A DNA stretch of 64,000 bases. It comes from Sideroxyarcus sp. Lineage in GTDB: Bacteria > Pseudomonadota > Gammaproteobacteria > Burkholderiales > Gallionellaceae. Of this stretch, positions 1-18,772 are shown piece after piece (the first letter of the stretch is position 1; each line of letters opens with the position of its first letter). Below the pieces are notes generated by a model, which saw only the letters and a list, made by a program, of their open reading frames with translations, searched no databases and was not told where the DNA came from. The DNA lies in contig JAUSBR010000010.1 of the NCBI GenBank assembly GCA_030651895.1, positions 1 through 64,000 on the forward strand. The letters are read 5' to 3'. Made by a program: the position numbers and the translations under genes.

Positions 1-56
1 AAAATTACATCAGGCGCCGGATCTTTAAACAAGTTTCGGCGATTGATAACAGTTAT

Positions 57-171
57 GTCTGACGACCATAGCAAGTTGGCCCCACTCCTTCCCATCTCGA
101 ACAGGACAGTGAAACGACTTCGCGCCAATGATAGTGTGCATCCGCATGTGAAAGTAGGTCATCGTCAGACT
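57..171 (+). rRNA. rrf: 5S ribosomal RNA
   Basis: The segment has the 5S layout. Its ends pair (GTCTGACGAC at the 5' end, ATCGTCAGAC at the 3' end) and it holds the conserved CCCATCTCGAACAG loop B/C segment and the GAAAGTAGGTCATCG 3' part. Length is about 115 nt, normal for 5S. It is followed within 15 nt by a strong terminator, so it is the last gene of a plus-strand rRNA operon whose 16S and 23S genes lie before the window. The first 56 bases are the 23S-5S spacer. End points are set by the terminal helix and may be off by a base or two. Confidence 0.93.
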
Positions 172-181
172 CCTTACAAAT

Positions 182-220
182 AGAAAACCCCCAGGTGAAA
201 ACCTGGGGGTTTTCTATTTG
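182..220 (+). terminator. rRNA operon terminator
   Basis: A 15-bp perfect stem (AGAAAACCCCCAGGT paired with its complement) closes on a GAAA tetraloop and ends in a T-rich run. It sits 10 nt after the 5S gene. The A tract before the stem suggests it could also work on the other strand. Confidence 0.93.
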
Positions 221-345
221 TGGGTCCGATAGCGACCTGTTTGAACGACAGGCACAGCATTGCATGACAGGTGCCGAGCGTGTACTGTGGCAACGTCTAA
301 GGGCCACATCGTATGGAGGGCCCCGCAAAACAACGGGAGGATACG

Positions 346-3945
<3,600 letters not shown>

Positions 3946-3947
3946 TC

Positions 3948-4958
3948 ATGAACCTGCGCACCCGTTATCTCGGTCTGGAACTGAAGAACCCGCTGGTACC
4001 TTCCGCCTCACCGCTGTCGCGCAGCCTCGATACGGCCAAGCGGCTGGAGGATGCCGGTGCCGCCGCGCTGGTGATGTATTCGCTGTTCGAGGAAGAACTC
4101 CGGCACGACCACGACGTGATGGACTCCTATCTGCACAACCAGTCGCTGGGCCATGCCGAGGCCACCAGTTTTCTGCCGATGCACGGTGATATGCCGTCCA
4201 GACAGGATCGCTATCTGGAGCAGCTGCAACGGCTCAAGCAGACGCTTGGCATACCGGTCATCGCCAGTCTCAACGGCGTCACGCCGGGCGGCTGGATCGA
4301 GTACGGCAAAGCCTTGCAGCAGGCCGGTGCCGATGCGCTGGAGCTGAACGTGTACTACATCGCCGGGGATGTGAATGTCAGCGGCGCCGACGTAGAGCAG
4401 CGCTACGTCGACATGCTCCAGGAACTGTGCCGGCACGTCAGCCTGCCCATCGCCATGAAACTGTCGCCGCAGTTCAGTTCCGTGTCCAATATGGTCGGCC
4501 GTTTGGAACAGGCCGGCGCTGCCGGCGTCAGCATGTTCAACCGCTTCTACCAGCCGGACATCGATCTCGACAGTCTGCGCGTGTCGCCGCAGTTGCACCT
4601 GTCCAGCTCCGCCGAGTCGCTGCTTGCCATGCGCTGGATCGCCATCCTCTTCGGCCGGGTCAAACTCACCCTCGCCGCCACCGGCGGCGTCCATACCCAC
4701 AGCGACGCGCTGAAGATGCTGCTGGCCGGTGCCGATGTGGTGCATCTGTGCAGCACTCTGCTGTTGCATGGCCCAAAGCAACTGGCGCATATACTCCAAG
4801 GCATGGAGGATTGGCTGGACGACAGCCCGTATGAATCGGTGGAGCAACTCAAGGGAGTACTGAGCCAGCGCCATGCCGGCAATGCCTCGGCCTCGGCCTA
4901 CGCCCGCGCCAACTACCTGCAATTGCTGGACAGCTACCCGCCCGGCGCGGGCAACTGA
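3948..4958 (+). CDS. Dihydroorotate dehydrogenase-like FMN protein
   Basis: 336-residue TIM-barrel flavoprotein of the dihydroorotate dehydrogenase family (start MNLRTRYLGLELKNPLVPSASP). Visible family features are KNPLVPSA at the N-terminus, LELNVYY near the middle, AMKLSP and the C-terminal phosphate-binding loop AATGGVHTHSDALKMLLAGADVVHL. An ATG at 3942 overlaps the nifJ stop, but AAAGGA at 3936-3941 is correctly spaced only for the ATG at 3948. Such proteins are commonly found next to nifJ, so a role linked to PFOR or ferredoxin metabolism is more likely than pyrimidine synthesis. The true substrate is unknown. A terminator follows. Confidence 0.85.
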   Translation: MNLRTRYLGLELKNPLVPSASPLSRSLDTAKRLEDAGAAALVMYSLFEEELRHDHDVMDSYLHNQSLGHAEATSFLPMHGDMPSRQDRYLEQLQRLKQTLGIPVIASLNGVTPGGWIEYGKALQQAGADALELNVYYIAGDVNVSGADVEQRYVDMLQELCRHVSLPIAMKLSPQFSSVSNMVGRLEQAGAAGVSMFNRFYQPDIDLDSLRVSPQLHLSSSAESLLAMRWIAILFGRVKLTLAATGGVHTHSDALKMLLAGADVVHLCSTLLLHGPKQLAHILQGMEDWLDDSPYESVEQLKGVLSQRHAGNASASAYARANYLQLLDSYPPGAGN

Positions 4959-5085
4959 AGCGTTACCGGCAGCGGCAAGGGCTATCCGTTCGTAATCTGC
5001 GCCCAAAGCCTGATGACAGCCCGCGAAAGTCTGACGCCCGTCCTGTGCTGAAAGATCAATTGATGGGGTGCAAGCTCTTGAAATA

Positions 5086-5124
5086 GCAAAAGACCCCGCC
5101 CCAAAGGTGGAGTCTTTTGCTTTG
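5086..5124 (+). terminator. Terminator after the nifJ pair
   Basis: Hairpin with stem GCAAAAGAC-(C/A)-CCGCC against GGTGG-A-GTCTTTTGC, loop CCAAA, followed by TTTGGG. It lies 128 nt past the DHOD-like stop and 86 nt before pyrG. It separates the two transcription units and may act on both strands. Confidence 0.75.
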
Positions 5125-5172
5125 GGTGTTCGATTGCCACAATGAGCAGACGGCCCGCGCTTCTTCCTTTGA

Positions 5173-10999
<5,827 letters not shown>

Positions 11000-11080
11000 T
11001 CATACCATCGGCATTGCGAGAGCAAGCCAAATTATGCCGGTCAGGGTAAGCTTGCAAACTCAAATCGAATCGCTACTTTC

Positions 11081-12919
11081 ATGACTACTGGCACCGCCCG
11101 ACAAATCCTGCGCGACACCTTCGGCTACACCGCTTTCCGCGGTGCGCAGCAGGCCATCGTCGAGCATGTTGTTGGGGGAGGCGATGCGCTGGTGCTGATG
11201 CCCACGGGCGGCGGCAAGTCCTTGTGTTACCAGATTCCGGCCCTGATGCGCAAAGGTGTCGGCATCATCGTGTCGCCGCTGATCGCGCTGATGCAGGACC
11301 AGGTGGACGCGCTCAAACAACTCGGTGTTCCTGCTGCGTTCCTGAATTCCAGTCTGGAAGCCGAAGAGGCGCGCGAGGTGTCGCGGGCTTTGATGCGCGG
11401 TGAATTGAAACTGCTGTATGTCGCGCCGGAACGGCTGATGACGGAAGGATTCCTGAATCTGCTGGAGCGCCTGAATCAGGACAATGGCATCGCCCTGTTC
11501 GCCATCGACGAAGCACACTGCGTCTCGCAATGGGGGCACGACTTCCGTCCCGAATATCGCGCACTGACCGTATTGCATGAACGATTCCCCAACGTGCCGC
11601 GCATCGCGCTCACCGCTACGGCCGATGCACCGACGCGCAGCGAGATTGTCGAGCGGCTGCAGCTGGAACAGGCGCAGCAGTTCGTTTCCAGCTTTGACCG
11701 TCCCAACATCCGCTACCGCGTCACGCTCAAAGACAACGCGCGCAAGCAACTGCAGGCTTTCCTCGAAGCCGAACATCCCGACGATGCGGGCATCGTCTAT
11801 TGCCTCTCGCGCAAGAAAGTCGAAGAGACCGCAGCGTGGCTCAAGGAGCAGGGCTGGGATGCCTTGCCGTATCACGCCGGACTGGATGCCGCGGTACGCA
11901 GCAAGAACCAGAAAAAATTCCTGCGCGAAGAGGGCGTGATCATGGTCGCCACCGTCGCCTTCGGCATGGGCATCGACAAGCCCAACGTGCGCTTCGTCGC
12001 CCACCTCGATCTGCCCAAGAGCATGGAAGGCTACTATCAGGAAACGGGTCGTGCGGGCCGCGACGGCCTCCCCGCGAATGCTTGGTTGGCCTACGGTCTG
12101 GGCGATGTCGTGTCCATGCGCCAGATGCTGCTGTCGGGCGATGCGCCGGAAGAACGCAAACGCGTCGAACTGCAGAAGCTCGATGCCTTGCTTGGTTTCT
12201 GCGAATCCACCGACTGCCGTCACCAGACCATCCTGCGCTACTTCGGCGAAGAACATCCCGGCGATTGCAACGAGTGCGACAACTGTCTGTCACCCGTGGA
12301 TACCTGGGATGCCACCAAAGCCGCGCAGATGGCGCTGTCCTGCGTCTATCGCACTGGGCAGCGTTTCGGTGTCGTGCATCTTATCGATGTGCTGCTGGGT
12401 AAGCCGTCGCCCAAGGTCGAACAGTTCAACCATCAGCAACTCTCCGTCTTCGGTATCGGCAAGGAGCTTGCGCAACAGCAATGGAGTAGCGTCTATCGCC
12501 AGCTCGTCGCTGCCGGATTCATCAATGTGGATATCGAAGGCTACGGCGGACTGAAACTTACTGAAGCCGCGCGCCCCGTGTTGAAGGGCGAACAGGAAGT
12601 CTGGCTGCGCCGCGATGCCGAACCCGCCAAACGCAAATCCAGCAAAGCCGAACGCGGCTCGCGCCTGCGCGAAGCCTTCGCCGGGGCCAACGACGACCCG
12701 TTGTGGCTTGCCCTCAAAGCCAAACGCACCGAGCTGGCTCGTGAACAAGGCGTGCCTCCTTATGTCATCTTCCACGATAGCACTTTGCTGGAGATACTCA
12801 ACCGCAAACCGCAGACCCTGGAGGAGATGGGGCAGATCAGCGGCGTGGGTCAAGCCAAACTGGCGAAGTATGGCGATGCATTCCTGCAGGTGGTGGAGGA
12901 TGTGGCGAACGGCGGATGA
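11081..12919 (+). CDS. recQ: ATP-dependent DNA helicase RecQ
   Basis: 612 residues, the full RecQ length. It is a 3'-5' helicase of recombination and fork repair. It has helicase motif 0/I ([27 protein letters not shown] near 45-55), motif II DEAH in [18 protein letters not shown] near 143, motif [15 protein letters not shown], a zinc-binding RQC domain (CESTDC...CNECDNC) and an HRDC domain at the C-terminus. No strong Shine-Dalgarno is seen before the ATG, but the N-terminus fits the family. Confidence 0.97.
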   Translation: MTTGTARQILRDTFGYTAFRGAQQAIVEHVVGGGDALVLMPTGGGKSLCYQIPALMRKGVGIIVSPLIALMQDQVDALKQLGVPAAFLNSSLEAEEAREVSRALMRGELKLLYVAPERLMTEGFLNLLERLNQDNGIALFAIDEAHCVSQWGHDFRPEYRALTVLHERFPNVPRIALTATADAPTRSEIVERLQLEQAQQFVSSFDRPNIRYRVTLKDNARKQLQAFLEAEHPDDAGIVYCLSRKKVEETAAWLKEQGWDALPYHAGLDAAVRSKNQKKFLREEGVIMVATVAFGMGIDKPNVRFVAHLDLPKSMEGYYQETGRAGRDGLPANAWLAYGLGDVVSMRQMLLSGDAPEERKRVELQKLDALLGFCESTDCRHQTILRYFGEEHPGDCNECDNCLSPVDTWDATKAAQMALSCVYRTGQRFGVVHLIDVLLGKPSPKVEQFNHQQLSVFGIGKELAQQQWSSVYRQLVAAGFINVDIEGYGGLKLTEAARPVLKGEQEVWLRRDAEPAKRKSSKAERGSRLREAFAGANDDPLWLALKAKRTELAREQGVPPYVIFHDSTLLEILNRKPQTLEEMGQISGVGQAKLAKYGDAFLQVVEDVANGG

Positions 12920-13006
12920 CCCTTCTTCGAGATTGAAGCCGCCCGCCACTTAGGGCAAGATGCGGGCTCGGGATTTTTGTATCAACCAACACACAAGAGA
13001 ACAGAC

Positions 13007-13708
13007 ATGGGCGCACAGTGGAAAGCCAGACATAAGGAAGTTGCAGCGAACGCTAAAGGCAAGATCTTCGGCAAATTGGCCAAAGAAATCATGGTTGCAG
13101 CCAAAGGCGGCGCCGACCCCACCTCGAATTCGCGCCTGCGTCTAGTGGTTGAACAGGCCAAAAAAGCCTCCATGCCAAAAGACACGCTGGATCGCGCCAT
13201 CAAGAAGGGCGCCGGCCTGCTCGATGGCGGCGCGCAACTGGAGCGCCTCGTTTACGAAGGCTTCGCCCCGCACCGCGTTCCCGTCATCGTCGAGTGTCTC
13301 TCCGACAACATCAACCGCACCAAATCCAGCATGAACGTGCTGTTTCGCAAAGGCCAGCTCGGCGCGGAAGGCTCCGTCTCTTGGGACTTCGACTATGTCG
13401 GCATGATCGAGGCGACACCGAACTCCAAAGATGCCGACCCGGAAGTCGCCGCCATCGAAGCGGGCGCGCAAGACCTGGAACCCGCCGACGAAGGCGCGAC
13501 CCTGTTCATCACCGACACCACAGACCTTGATGCGGTGTGCAAAGCCTTGCCTGCACAAGGCTTCACCGTGGTCTCCGCCAAGTTGGGCTATCGCCCCAAG
13601 AATCCGGTTACGATCGCCAACGATGCTGAACTCGAAGAAGTGCAAGCCTTCCTCGAAGCCATCGACGAAGACGACGACGTGCAGAGCGTGTACGTCGGTC
13701 TGGCATAA
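13007..13708 (+). CDS. YebC/PmpR family transcriptional regulator
   Basis: 233 residues. The family N-terminus is [35 protein letters not shown] (canonical form MAGHSKWANIKHRK), followed by the [12 protein letters not shown] motif and an acidic C-terminus. YebC-family proteins act as DNA-binding regulators, and some members assist translation of proline-rich stretches. The start is the ATG at 13007 before MGAQ; an upstream TTG at 12977 is unlikely. The variant N-terminus (AQWKARHKE) suggests the second YebC paralogue group rather than the ruvC-linked one, which is an inference. Confidence 0.93.
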   Translation: MGAQWKARHKEVAANAKGKIFGKLAKEIMVAAKGGADPTSNSRLRLVVEQAKKASMPKDTLDRAIKKGAGLLDGGAQLERLVYEGFAPHRVPVIVECLSDNINRTKSSMNVLFRKGQLGAEGSVSWDFDYVGMIEATPNSKDADPEVAAIEAGAQDLEPADEGATLFITDTTDLDAVCKALPAQGFTVVSAKLGYRPKNPVTIANDAELEEVQAFLEAIDEDDDVQSVYVGLA

Positions 13709-13719
13709 GCGGAGGCGAG

Positions 13720-14040
13720 TTGGACAAACACCGCATCATCATCGGCTGGCTGTACGAAGCCATGGCCATGTTGCTGGCCGTATTCATCACCTTCGCCTGG
13801 CGGCGCGTCTTCAGCCCGGATGCGCCTGCAGGCGAAGCACAGATCATCCTCTATGCCATCGCCGTCGCCGCATTGTTCTTCGCGCTCGGCCTTACCCTCA
13901 TCCTCAACTACCGGCGTTCACACTGGATGTGCCTGCCGTTCTCGCTGGTCATCCTGATCTACTTTCCGGTGGGTACGGCGCTGGGCGGGTATTACATCTG
14001 GTATTTCTGGAAATTCCTGTACAAGCGGAACATCAACTAA
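13720..14040 (+). CDS. Small integral membrane protein, unknown function
   Basis: 106 residues with three probable membrane helices: about 5-26 (IIIGWLYEAMAMLLAVFITFAW), 42-62 (ILYAIAVAALFFALGLTLIL) and 72-93 (LPFSLVILIYFPVGTALGGYY). It ends in a basic tail, WKFLYKRNIN. The likely start is TTG at 13720, with GGAGG four bases upstream. No ATG gives a full first helix. It follows yebC by 11 nt and is probably cotranscribed. The family is not recognised. Confidence 0.7.
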   Translation: MDKHRIIIGWLYEAMAMLLAVFITFAWRRVFSPDAPAGEAQIILYAIAVAALFFALGLTLILNYRRSHWMCLPFSLVILIYFPVGTALGGYYIWYFWKFLYKRNIN

Positions 14041-14078
14041 CGACCCGCTGCTTAGATGCACCAACATAGGAGGCCGTC

Positions 14079-15512
14079 ATGTTTCTGTCGCCCAGGATGT
14101 TCATCTATTTACTGTTCACCGTCGCTGCATCAGTACAAGCCGATGAATTGCGGAGCACGCTGCAGGACCAGCAAAGCGTTGCGGTCACCATCTATAACGA
14201 GAACCTCGCGCTGGTGAAGGATCAGCGCAAGGTGCAGCTGAATAGTGGGCAGAATGCGTTGGCGTTCCGTGATGTCAGCGCCGGGATGCGCCCGGAGACG
14301 GCACTGCTGCGCAGTTTGACCAGCCCGGGCAAGTTGTCCGTCATCGAGCAGAACTTCGATTTTGATCTGCTCACGCCGGGCAAGTTGCTGGAGAAATATG
14401 TCGGCAAGACCGTCAGTGTCGTCCGTACCAATCCCGCCAACGGCAACGACACCACCGAGCAGGCGCTGGTGCTGTCGGCGAACGAAGGTGTGGTGATGAA
14501 GATCGGTAACCGTATCGAGACGGGCATGCCGGGCCGCATCGTCTATTCCGATGTGCCGGAAAATCTGCGCGACCGTCCGACGCTGGTGATGTCGCTCAAC
14601 AATGCCGGTGCGGCGCAGCAGGAGGTGGAGCTTTCCTATCTCACCGGCGGGCTGGCTTGGAAGGCGGATTATGTCGCCGAGCTGAATGCGGCTGATGACC
14701 GGCTCGATCTGTCCGGCTGGGTGACGCTGACCAACACCAGCGGTGCGACCTATCGCAATGCCAAGTTGCAACTGGTGGCCGGTGACGTGAATCAGGTGCA
14801 GGATGAATTGAGATTTCGAGATGGCTTGGTGCTTGAAAGAAAAGTCATGGCAGCACCAGCATCGCAAATGGCTGAAGAGTCTCTGATGGAATATCACCTC
14901 TACACGCTGGATCGGCCCACCACCATCGCCGAGAACCAGACCAAGCAAGTTTCGCTGCTTACCGCTTCCGCGATTCCTGCACGCAAGGAGTTGTTGCTGC
15001 GCGGTGCCAATTACTACTATCACAGCAGCTACGGTGACCTCGGCCAGAAGATGAAGGTTGCCGTGTTCGTCGAGTTCGACAACAGGGAAGCTAGTCATCT
15101 CGGCATACCGCTGCCTAAAGGCATCATCCGCGTGTACAAGAAAGACGGTGCGGGCAACGCCCAATTCGTCGGCGAAGACAGCATCGACCACACACCGAAG
15201 AACGAGAAGGTACGCATCAAACTTGGCGACTCGTTCGATGTGACGGCGGACAAGAAGCAGACCGACTTCAAGGCGCTGCCCAACCCGGCCAAAGGCAACT
15301 CGATGTATGAGAGCGCGTTCGAGATCGTGCTGAAGAATGCAAAGAAGGATTCTGTGGTGGTGAAGGTGCAGGAACCCATCCCGGGAGACTGGAAGATACT
15401 CAGTGCCAGCCACAAGCACGAGAAGGCGGCCAGCAATACTGCGGTCTGGAATATTTCCGTTCCTGCGGAGGGGAGTGTGAAGCTGAGTTATCGCGTGCAG
15501 GTGCGTTACTGA
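14079..15512 (+). CDS. DUF4139 domain-containing exported protein
   Basis: 477 residues with a signal peptide (hydrophobic residues 6-18, likely cleavage after SVQA-DEL). The body is all beta and matches the DUF4139 style: [19 protein letters not shown] near the N-terminus, [43 protein letters not shown] and a C-terminal domain ending [17 protein letters not shown]. The function of the family is unknown; it is probably periplasmic or surface-associated. The RBS AGGAGG is well placed. It stands alone, 38 nt after the small membrane protein gene and before a long inverted repeat. Confidence 0.85.
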   Translation: MFLSPRMFIYLLFTVAASVQADELRSTLQDQQSVAVTIYNENLALVKDQRKVQLNSGQNALAFRDVSAGMRPETALLRSLTSPGKLSVIEQNFDFDLLTPGKLLEKYVGKTVSVVRTNPANGNDTTEQALVLSANEGVVMKIGNRIETGMPGRIVYSDVPENLRDRPTLVMSLNNAGAAQQEVELSYLTGGLAWKADYVAELNAADDRLDLSGWVTLTNTSGATYRNAKLQLVAGDVNQVQDELRFRDGLVLERKVMAAPASQMAEESLMEYHLYTLDRPTTIAENQTKQVSLLTASAIPARKELLLRGANYYYHSSYGDLGQKMKVAVFVEFDNREASHLGIPLPKGIIRVYKKDGAGNAQFVGEDSIDHTPKNEKVRIKLGDSFDVTADKKQTDFKALPNPAKGNSMYESAFEIVLKNAKKDSVVVKVQEPIPGDWKILSASHKHEKAASNTAVWNISVPAEGSVKLSYRVQVRY

Positions 15513-15520
15513 TCACGCTG

Positions 15521-15571
15521 TCGGCAGGAGCGCGTTCAATTTGGTGCGGTGAATTGACGCGTTTCTGCCGA
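15521..15571. repeat. Imperfect inverted repeat after the DUF4139 gene
   Basis: TCGGCAG...CGCG(T)TCAATT on the left is matched by AATTGACGCG...CTGCCGA on the right. About 17 pairs form around a 10-nt loop. It starts 9 nt after the DUF4139 stop and lacks a T run, so it may be an mRNA 3'-end stabiliser or a weak terminator. Confidence 0.6.
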
Positions 15572-15701
15572 GCCCGTATATTCCGTCCCATGCAAACGCA
15601 ATTCATCACCGCCAAATCCATCATCGCCAAGCGACTGTGGCTAGCCATGCCAGCCCACTGCCGCAGCGCGTCCCTGTTTTAACGCAAGTTTTATTAACCG
15701 G

Positions 15702-15741
15702 GCAACTGCGGGTCTTCCGTAGTTGCTTGAGCCCCAGACCC
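15702..15741 (+). promoter_or_regulatory. Structured leader with alternative hairpins upstream of the EamA gene
   Basis: Hairpin A pairs GCAACTGCGG (15702-15711) with CCGTAGTTGC (15717-15726). A competing pairing joins GCGGGTCT (15708-15715) to AGACCCGC (15734-15741), 8 of 8. The two share bases 15708-15711 and cannot form together. A short GGGG Shine-Dalgarno before the EamA ATG lies just downstream and could pair with the CCCC at 15730-15733. This looks like a switch or attenuator, but no known riboswitch class was recognised. Confidence 0.4.
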
Positions 15742-15772
15742 GCACCAGTCCATCACTTGGGGTCTTAACATC

Positions 15773-16699
15773 ATGGCAAGTCACACAGGCAGTACCTTCG
15801 TAAATCGGGATGTTCTTCTCGGCGTCGTCTTCGCGCTACTCGCGGCAGTCGGCTTTTCGGCCAAGGCGATCCTGGTGAAGCTGGCCTATCTCGATCATGT
15901 GGATGCGGTGACGCTGCTGGCCTTGCGCATGGTGTTCTCGGTGCCGTTCTTCATCGCTGTGGCGATTTGGGTGCAGCGTCGACATGCCGCGCCGCTCGAC
16001 AGGCATGACCGTTTGCTCGTGCTGGGCTTGGGTTTGATCGGCTACTACTGTTCCAGCTTTCTCGATTTTCTCGGACTGCAATACATCTCCGCCGGGCTGG
16101 AGCGCCTGATCCTGTTCCTCTATCCGACCATGACGGTGATGCTCGCGGCGATACTCTACAAACGCGCTATCGGTCGCAAAGTCATCGCTGCGATGGCCTT
16201 GAGCTATGCGGGCATCGCATTGGTATTTTTGCATGACGTGGGAGCGAAGGAGGGGAGCATCGTGCTGGGTTCGGCGCTGGTGTTCGCCAGTACCTTGTCC
16301 TACTCGATCTATCTGGTGGGAGCCGGGCACGCCATCGCACGCATCGGTACGCTGCGTTTCACCGCCTATGCGATGGTGGTGGCGAGTGCTGCCAGCCTGT
16401 TGCAATTCCTGGTGATGCGTCCGCTGAGTGCACTCGACTTGCCCTTGCGCGTGTACGAGCTTTCCATCGCGATGGCGATCTTCTCCACGGTGCTGCCGGT
16501 GTTCCTGCTGTCCTTCGCCATCCGCCGCATCGGCTCGGGCAGCGCCTCGCTCATCGGCACCGTCGGGCCGGTAAGCACCATCTACATGGCGTATGTGTTT
16601 CTGGGCGAGAGCATCTCGCTGTTGCAGATCGCCGGCTCGGCGCTGGTGCTGGCCGGCGTGCTCATCATCAGCCTGAACAGCAAGAAGGAAGCGGGCTAG
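15773..16699 (+). CDS. EamA/DMT-family transporter
   Basis: 308 residues with ten predicted membrane helices in two EamA repeats, for example LGVVFALLAAVGFSAKAILVK at the N-terminus and YMAYVFLGESISLLQIAGSALVLAGVLIISL near the end. The drug/metabolite transporter superfamily exports amino acids, nucleotides or other metabolites from the cytoplasm; the substrate cannot be deduced. The ATG has GGGG about 10 nt upstream within a structured leader. The 3' end overlaps the convergent TonB receptor gene by 4 bases. Confidence 0.88.
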   Translation: MASHTGSTFVNRDVLLGVVFALLAAVGFSAKAILVKLAYLDHVDAVTLLALRMVFSVPFFIAVAIWVQRRHAAPLDRHDRLLVLGLGLIGYYCSSFLDFLGLQYISAGLERLILFLYPTMTVMLAAILYKRAIGRKVIAAMALSYAGIALVFLHDVGAKEGSIVLGSALVFASTLSYSIYLVGAGHAIARIGTLRFTAYAMVVASAASLLQFLVMRPLSALDLPLRVYELSIAMAIFSTVLPVFLLSFAIRRIGSGSASLIGTVGPVSTIYMAYVFLGESISLLQIAGSALVLAGVLIISLNSKKEAG

Positions 16700-18693
16700 A
16701 GGTTGAGCTGGAGCTGGATGAGGAGGGTGCGGCCCGGCAAGGGCAGGTCGGAGGCCATTATGCCTTTGAAGGTGGGTTCCCAAGCCTTGCGATCAAAAAG
16801 GTTGTATATCCCAACATTAGCATCCCAATTGTCGGCGAACTTCTCGCGGCGCAGGGTCAGATCAACCAGCGTGTAATCGGGCGTTTTTGCTCGGTTGTCC
16901 CCGGGCTGGCGCATGCGGTCTGCCACATGATTGATTGTGGTGCCGAACTGCCAGAGCGGCACAAAGCGCCAGTCGGCGCGGGCCAAGACGCGGCGGTGTG
17001 GTGCCATTCCTGCATCCTGTCCGGTGACGGAGTCGCGCGAATGCTGCAGCGAATAACTGCCCGACAGGCGCAGGTTGCTGGCGGCATCGAAAGTGGCTTC
17101 CAGTTCCAGGCCGCGTCCGGATTGGTCTCCGGCATTCTGCATGGTATTCCCGACAAGCTGAATGATGTTGCGCATGCGGTATTGGAAGAAATTCAGATTG
17201 GTTTGCAACGCGGAGGTAGCCTGCCAGGAGAAAGCCAGTTCGTTTGTCCTGATGGTCTCCGGTTTGATATCGGGAGTGCCTTGTTGTACCGGGTTGTTGA
17301 TGGAATATTGCTCGACGAAGGTGGGGGCGCGGAAAGCCTCTCCGTGCATAACCTTGACCACGACGTTGTAGGCGGCATCCCACACCAGTGCGAGACGCGG
17401 ATTGGTCGTGCCCCCGAAATCGGAGTAGTTGTCGTGTCGCACGCCGACGGTCAGCGCCCAATCCTTGGCGAGGCTCCATTCGTCCTGTACGAATGCATAC
17501 GACAATGTACGTTTTTGCGGCAACATATAGACAAGGGCCGGATTGCCCGTCGCGTCGACCATGGAACCCAAGGGAGCAAATGTCGCGTCGTAGTTCTTCG
17601 ATTCCACGACCTTGTACATATCATCGAGCCGGTATCCCGCGCCAATGCGTACACGATGTTGCTCAAAGCCGGTGTAGAAAATCGAAACGCTGGCGTGGGT
17701 ATGCCGTTCAGAGTGTCCGGGATTGCCGATCATCCCGGGAAATAGGGTGTAGTACGGATCGGCCTGTTTCTGCTCGATGTCGTAATAACCGACAACACCA
17801 GATACATCCCAGTTGGGTGCCCAGTTGGCTTGATCATAGTTCACATCCAGATAAAGCCTGTTCTCGGACGCACGCGCGTTGGGATCCAATGCCCCGGCAA
17901 CACCCACTCCGACCCCCGTCTTTCGTTGCTGATATGCCGCCCGGAAGCGCCACGCATCTTTGAAAAGGTCGGCGCGCGCATCGACTGCCTTGCGTTCTTC
18001 GCTTACCGGGCCGGAAGCGCCGACTGCATCCTGCTGGATGATTCCTTTTTGCCCATCAGTATTACCGGCACGCAGATAGAAAGCGGCATCGAGTGAGCCT
18101 ATCTTGCCGCCGTGCTGAATCCATGCATCGCGTGAATTGAAGCTGCCTACGCGTACGCCGGTTTCCGTTCCCCTGATGTCGGTAGCAGTCTTGGTAATGA
18201 CGTTGATTACACCCGAAAAGGCATCGGCTCCATACAGCGCCGATCCAGGTCCGCGGATCACCTCGATGCGCGCCACGTTCTCCAATGGCATGCCGCCCCA
18301 TATCTGGCTGCGGTCACCCTGGAACACATTGGTGATCGGGATGCCGTTGACCAGCATCAGCACCTGCGAATTCTGGAGGGTATGGATGCCGCGGAAGCTG
18401 TAGATCGGCTTAGAACCGATATGAGACTTTGAAACATGCAATCCCGGCACGCTTTCCAGCGCCTGATCCAGGTCGGTAGCGCCCATGGCTTTGATGTCCT
18501 GCGCGGTGATCACTGTTGCGACCGAAGGCGCGCGGGTGACTGGCTGCTGGCTACCCGTCGCGAGGCTGACGGTGGATTTGTCGCCATAGGCCAGCGCCAG
18601 GTCTTCTTCTTCAGTGGACTGCGCAGCCGCTGCGCCAGCATAGGCACAGATCAGGCAAGCAGAAAACACTTGAACTCTTATTGACGTATGCAT
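16696..18693 (-). CDS. TonB-dependent outer-membrane receptor
   Basis: 665 residues with a signal peptide cleaved near AAAA-QSTEEE. The plug domain (about 50-165) is complete: PSVATVITAQDIKAMGATDLDQALESVPGLHVS, YSFRGIHTLQNSQVLMLVNGIPI, then VARIEVIRGPGSALYGADAFSGVINVITK. A 22-strand barrel follows, ending in PGRTLLIQLQLNL, a typical aromatic/hydrophobic outer-membrane terminus. It imports a siderophore, cobalamin or other bulky ligand using ExbB/ExbD energy (encoded at 40268-41309); the ligand is unknown. It has its own AGGAGG RBS and lies 79 nt after the citrate-synthase-like pair, so it may belong to that operon. Confidence 0.93.
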   Translation of the reverse strand: MHTSIRVQVFSACLICAYAGAAAAQSTEEEDLALAYGDKSTVSLATGSQQPVTRAPSVATVITAQDIKAMGATDLDQALESVPGLHVSKSHIGSKPIYSFRGIHTLQNSQVLMLVNGIPITNVFQGDRSQIWGGMPLENVARIEVIRGPGSALYGADAFSGVINVITKTATDIRGTETGVRVGSFNSRDAWIQHGGKIGSLDAAFYLRAGNTDGQKGIIQQDAVGASGPVSEERKAVDARADLFKDAWRFRAAYQQRKTGVGVGVAGALDPNARASENRLYLDVNYDQANWAPNWDVSGVVGYYDIEQKQADPYYTLFPGMIGNPGHSERHTHASVSIFYTGFEQHRVRIGAGYRLDDMYKVVESKNYDATFAPLGSMVDATGNPALVYMLPQKRTLSYAFVQDEWSLAKDWALTVGVRHDNYSDFGGTTNPRLALVWDAAYNVVVKVMHGEAFRAPTFVEQYSINNPVQQGTPDIKPETIRTNELAFSWQATSALQTNLNFFQYRMRNIIQLVGNTMQNAGDQSGRGLELEATFDAASNLRLSGSYSLQHSRDSVTGQDAGMAPHRRVLARADWRFVPLWQFGTTINHVADRMRQPGDNRAKTPDYTLVDLTLRREKFADNWDANVGIYNLFDRKAWEPTFKGIMASDLPLPGRTLLIQLQLNL

Positions 18694-18772
18694 GCTGCTT
18701 CCTCCTGCTTTTGATTATTGTTTTTTTTGTTTTTATACTTAATTCACCACGCCTGCATGGACTCTAAATTGG

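Noticed and set aside
15590-15682. 30-codon ORF as a real gene
   Set aside because: No RBS, no recognisable sequence. Kept only as a possible leader peptide in the findings.
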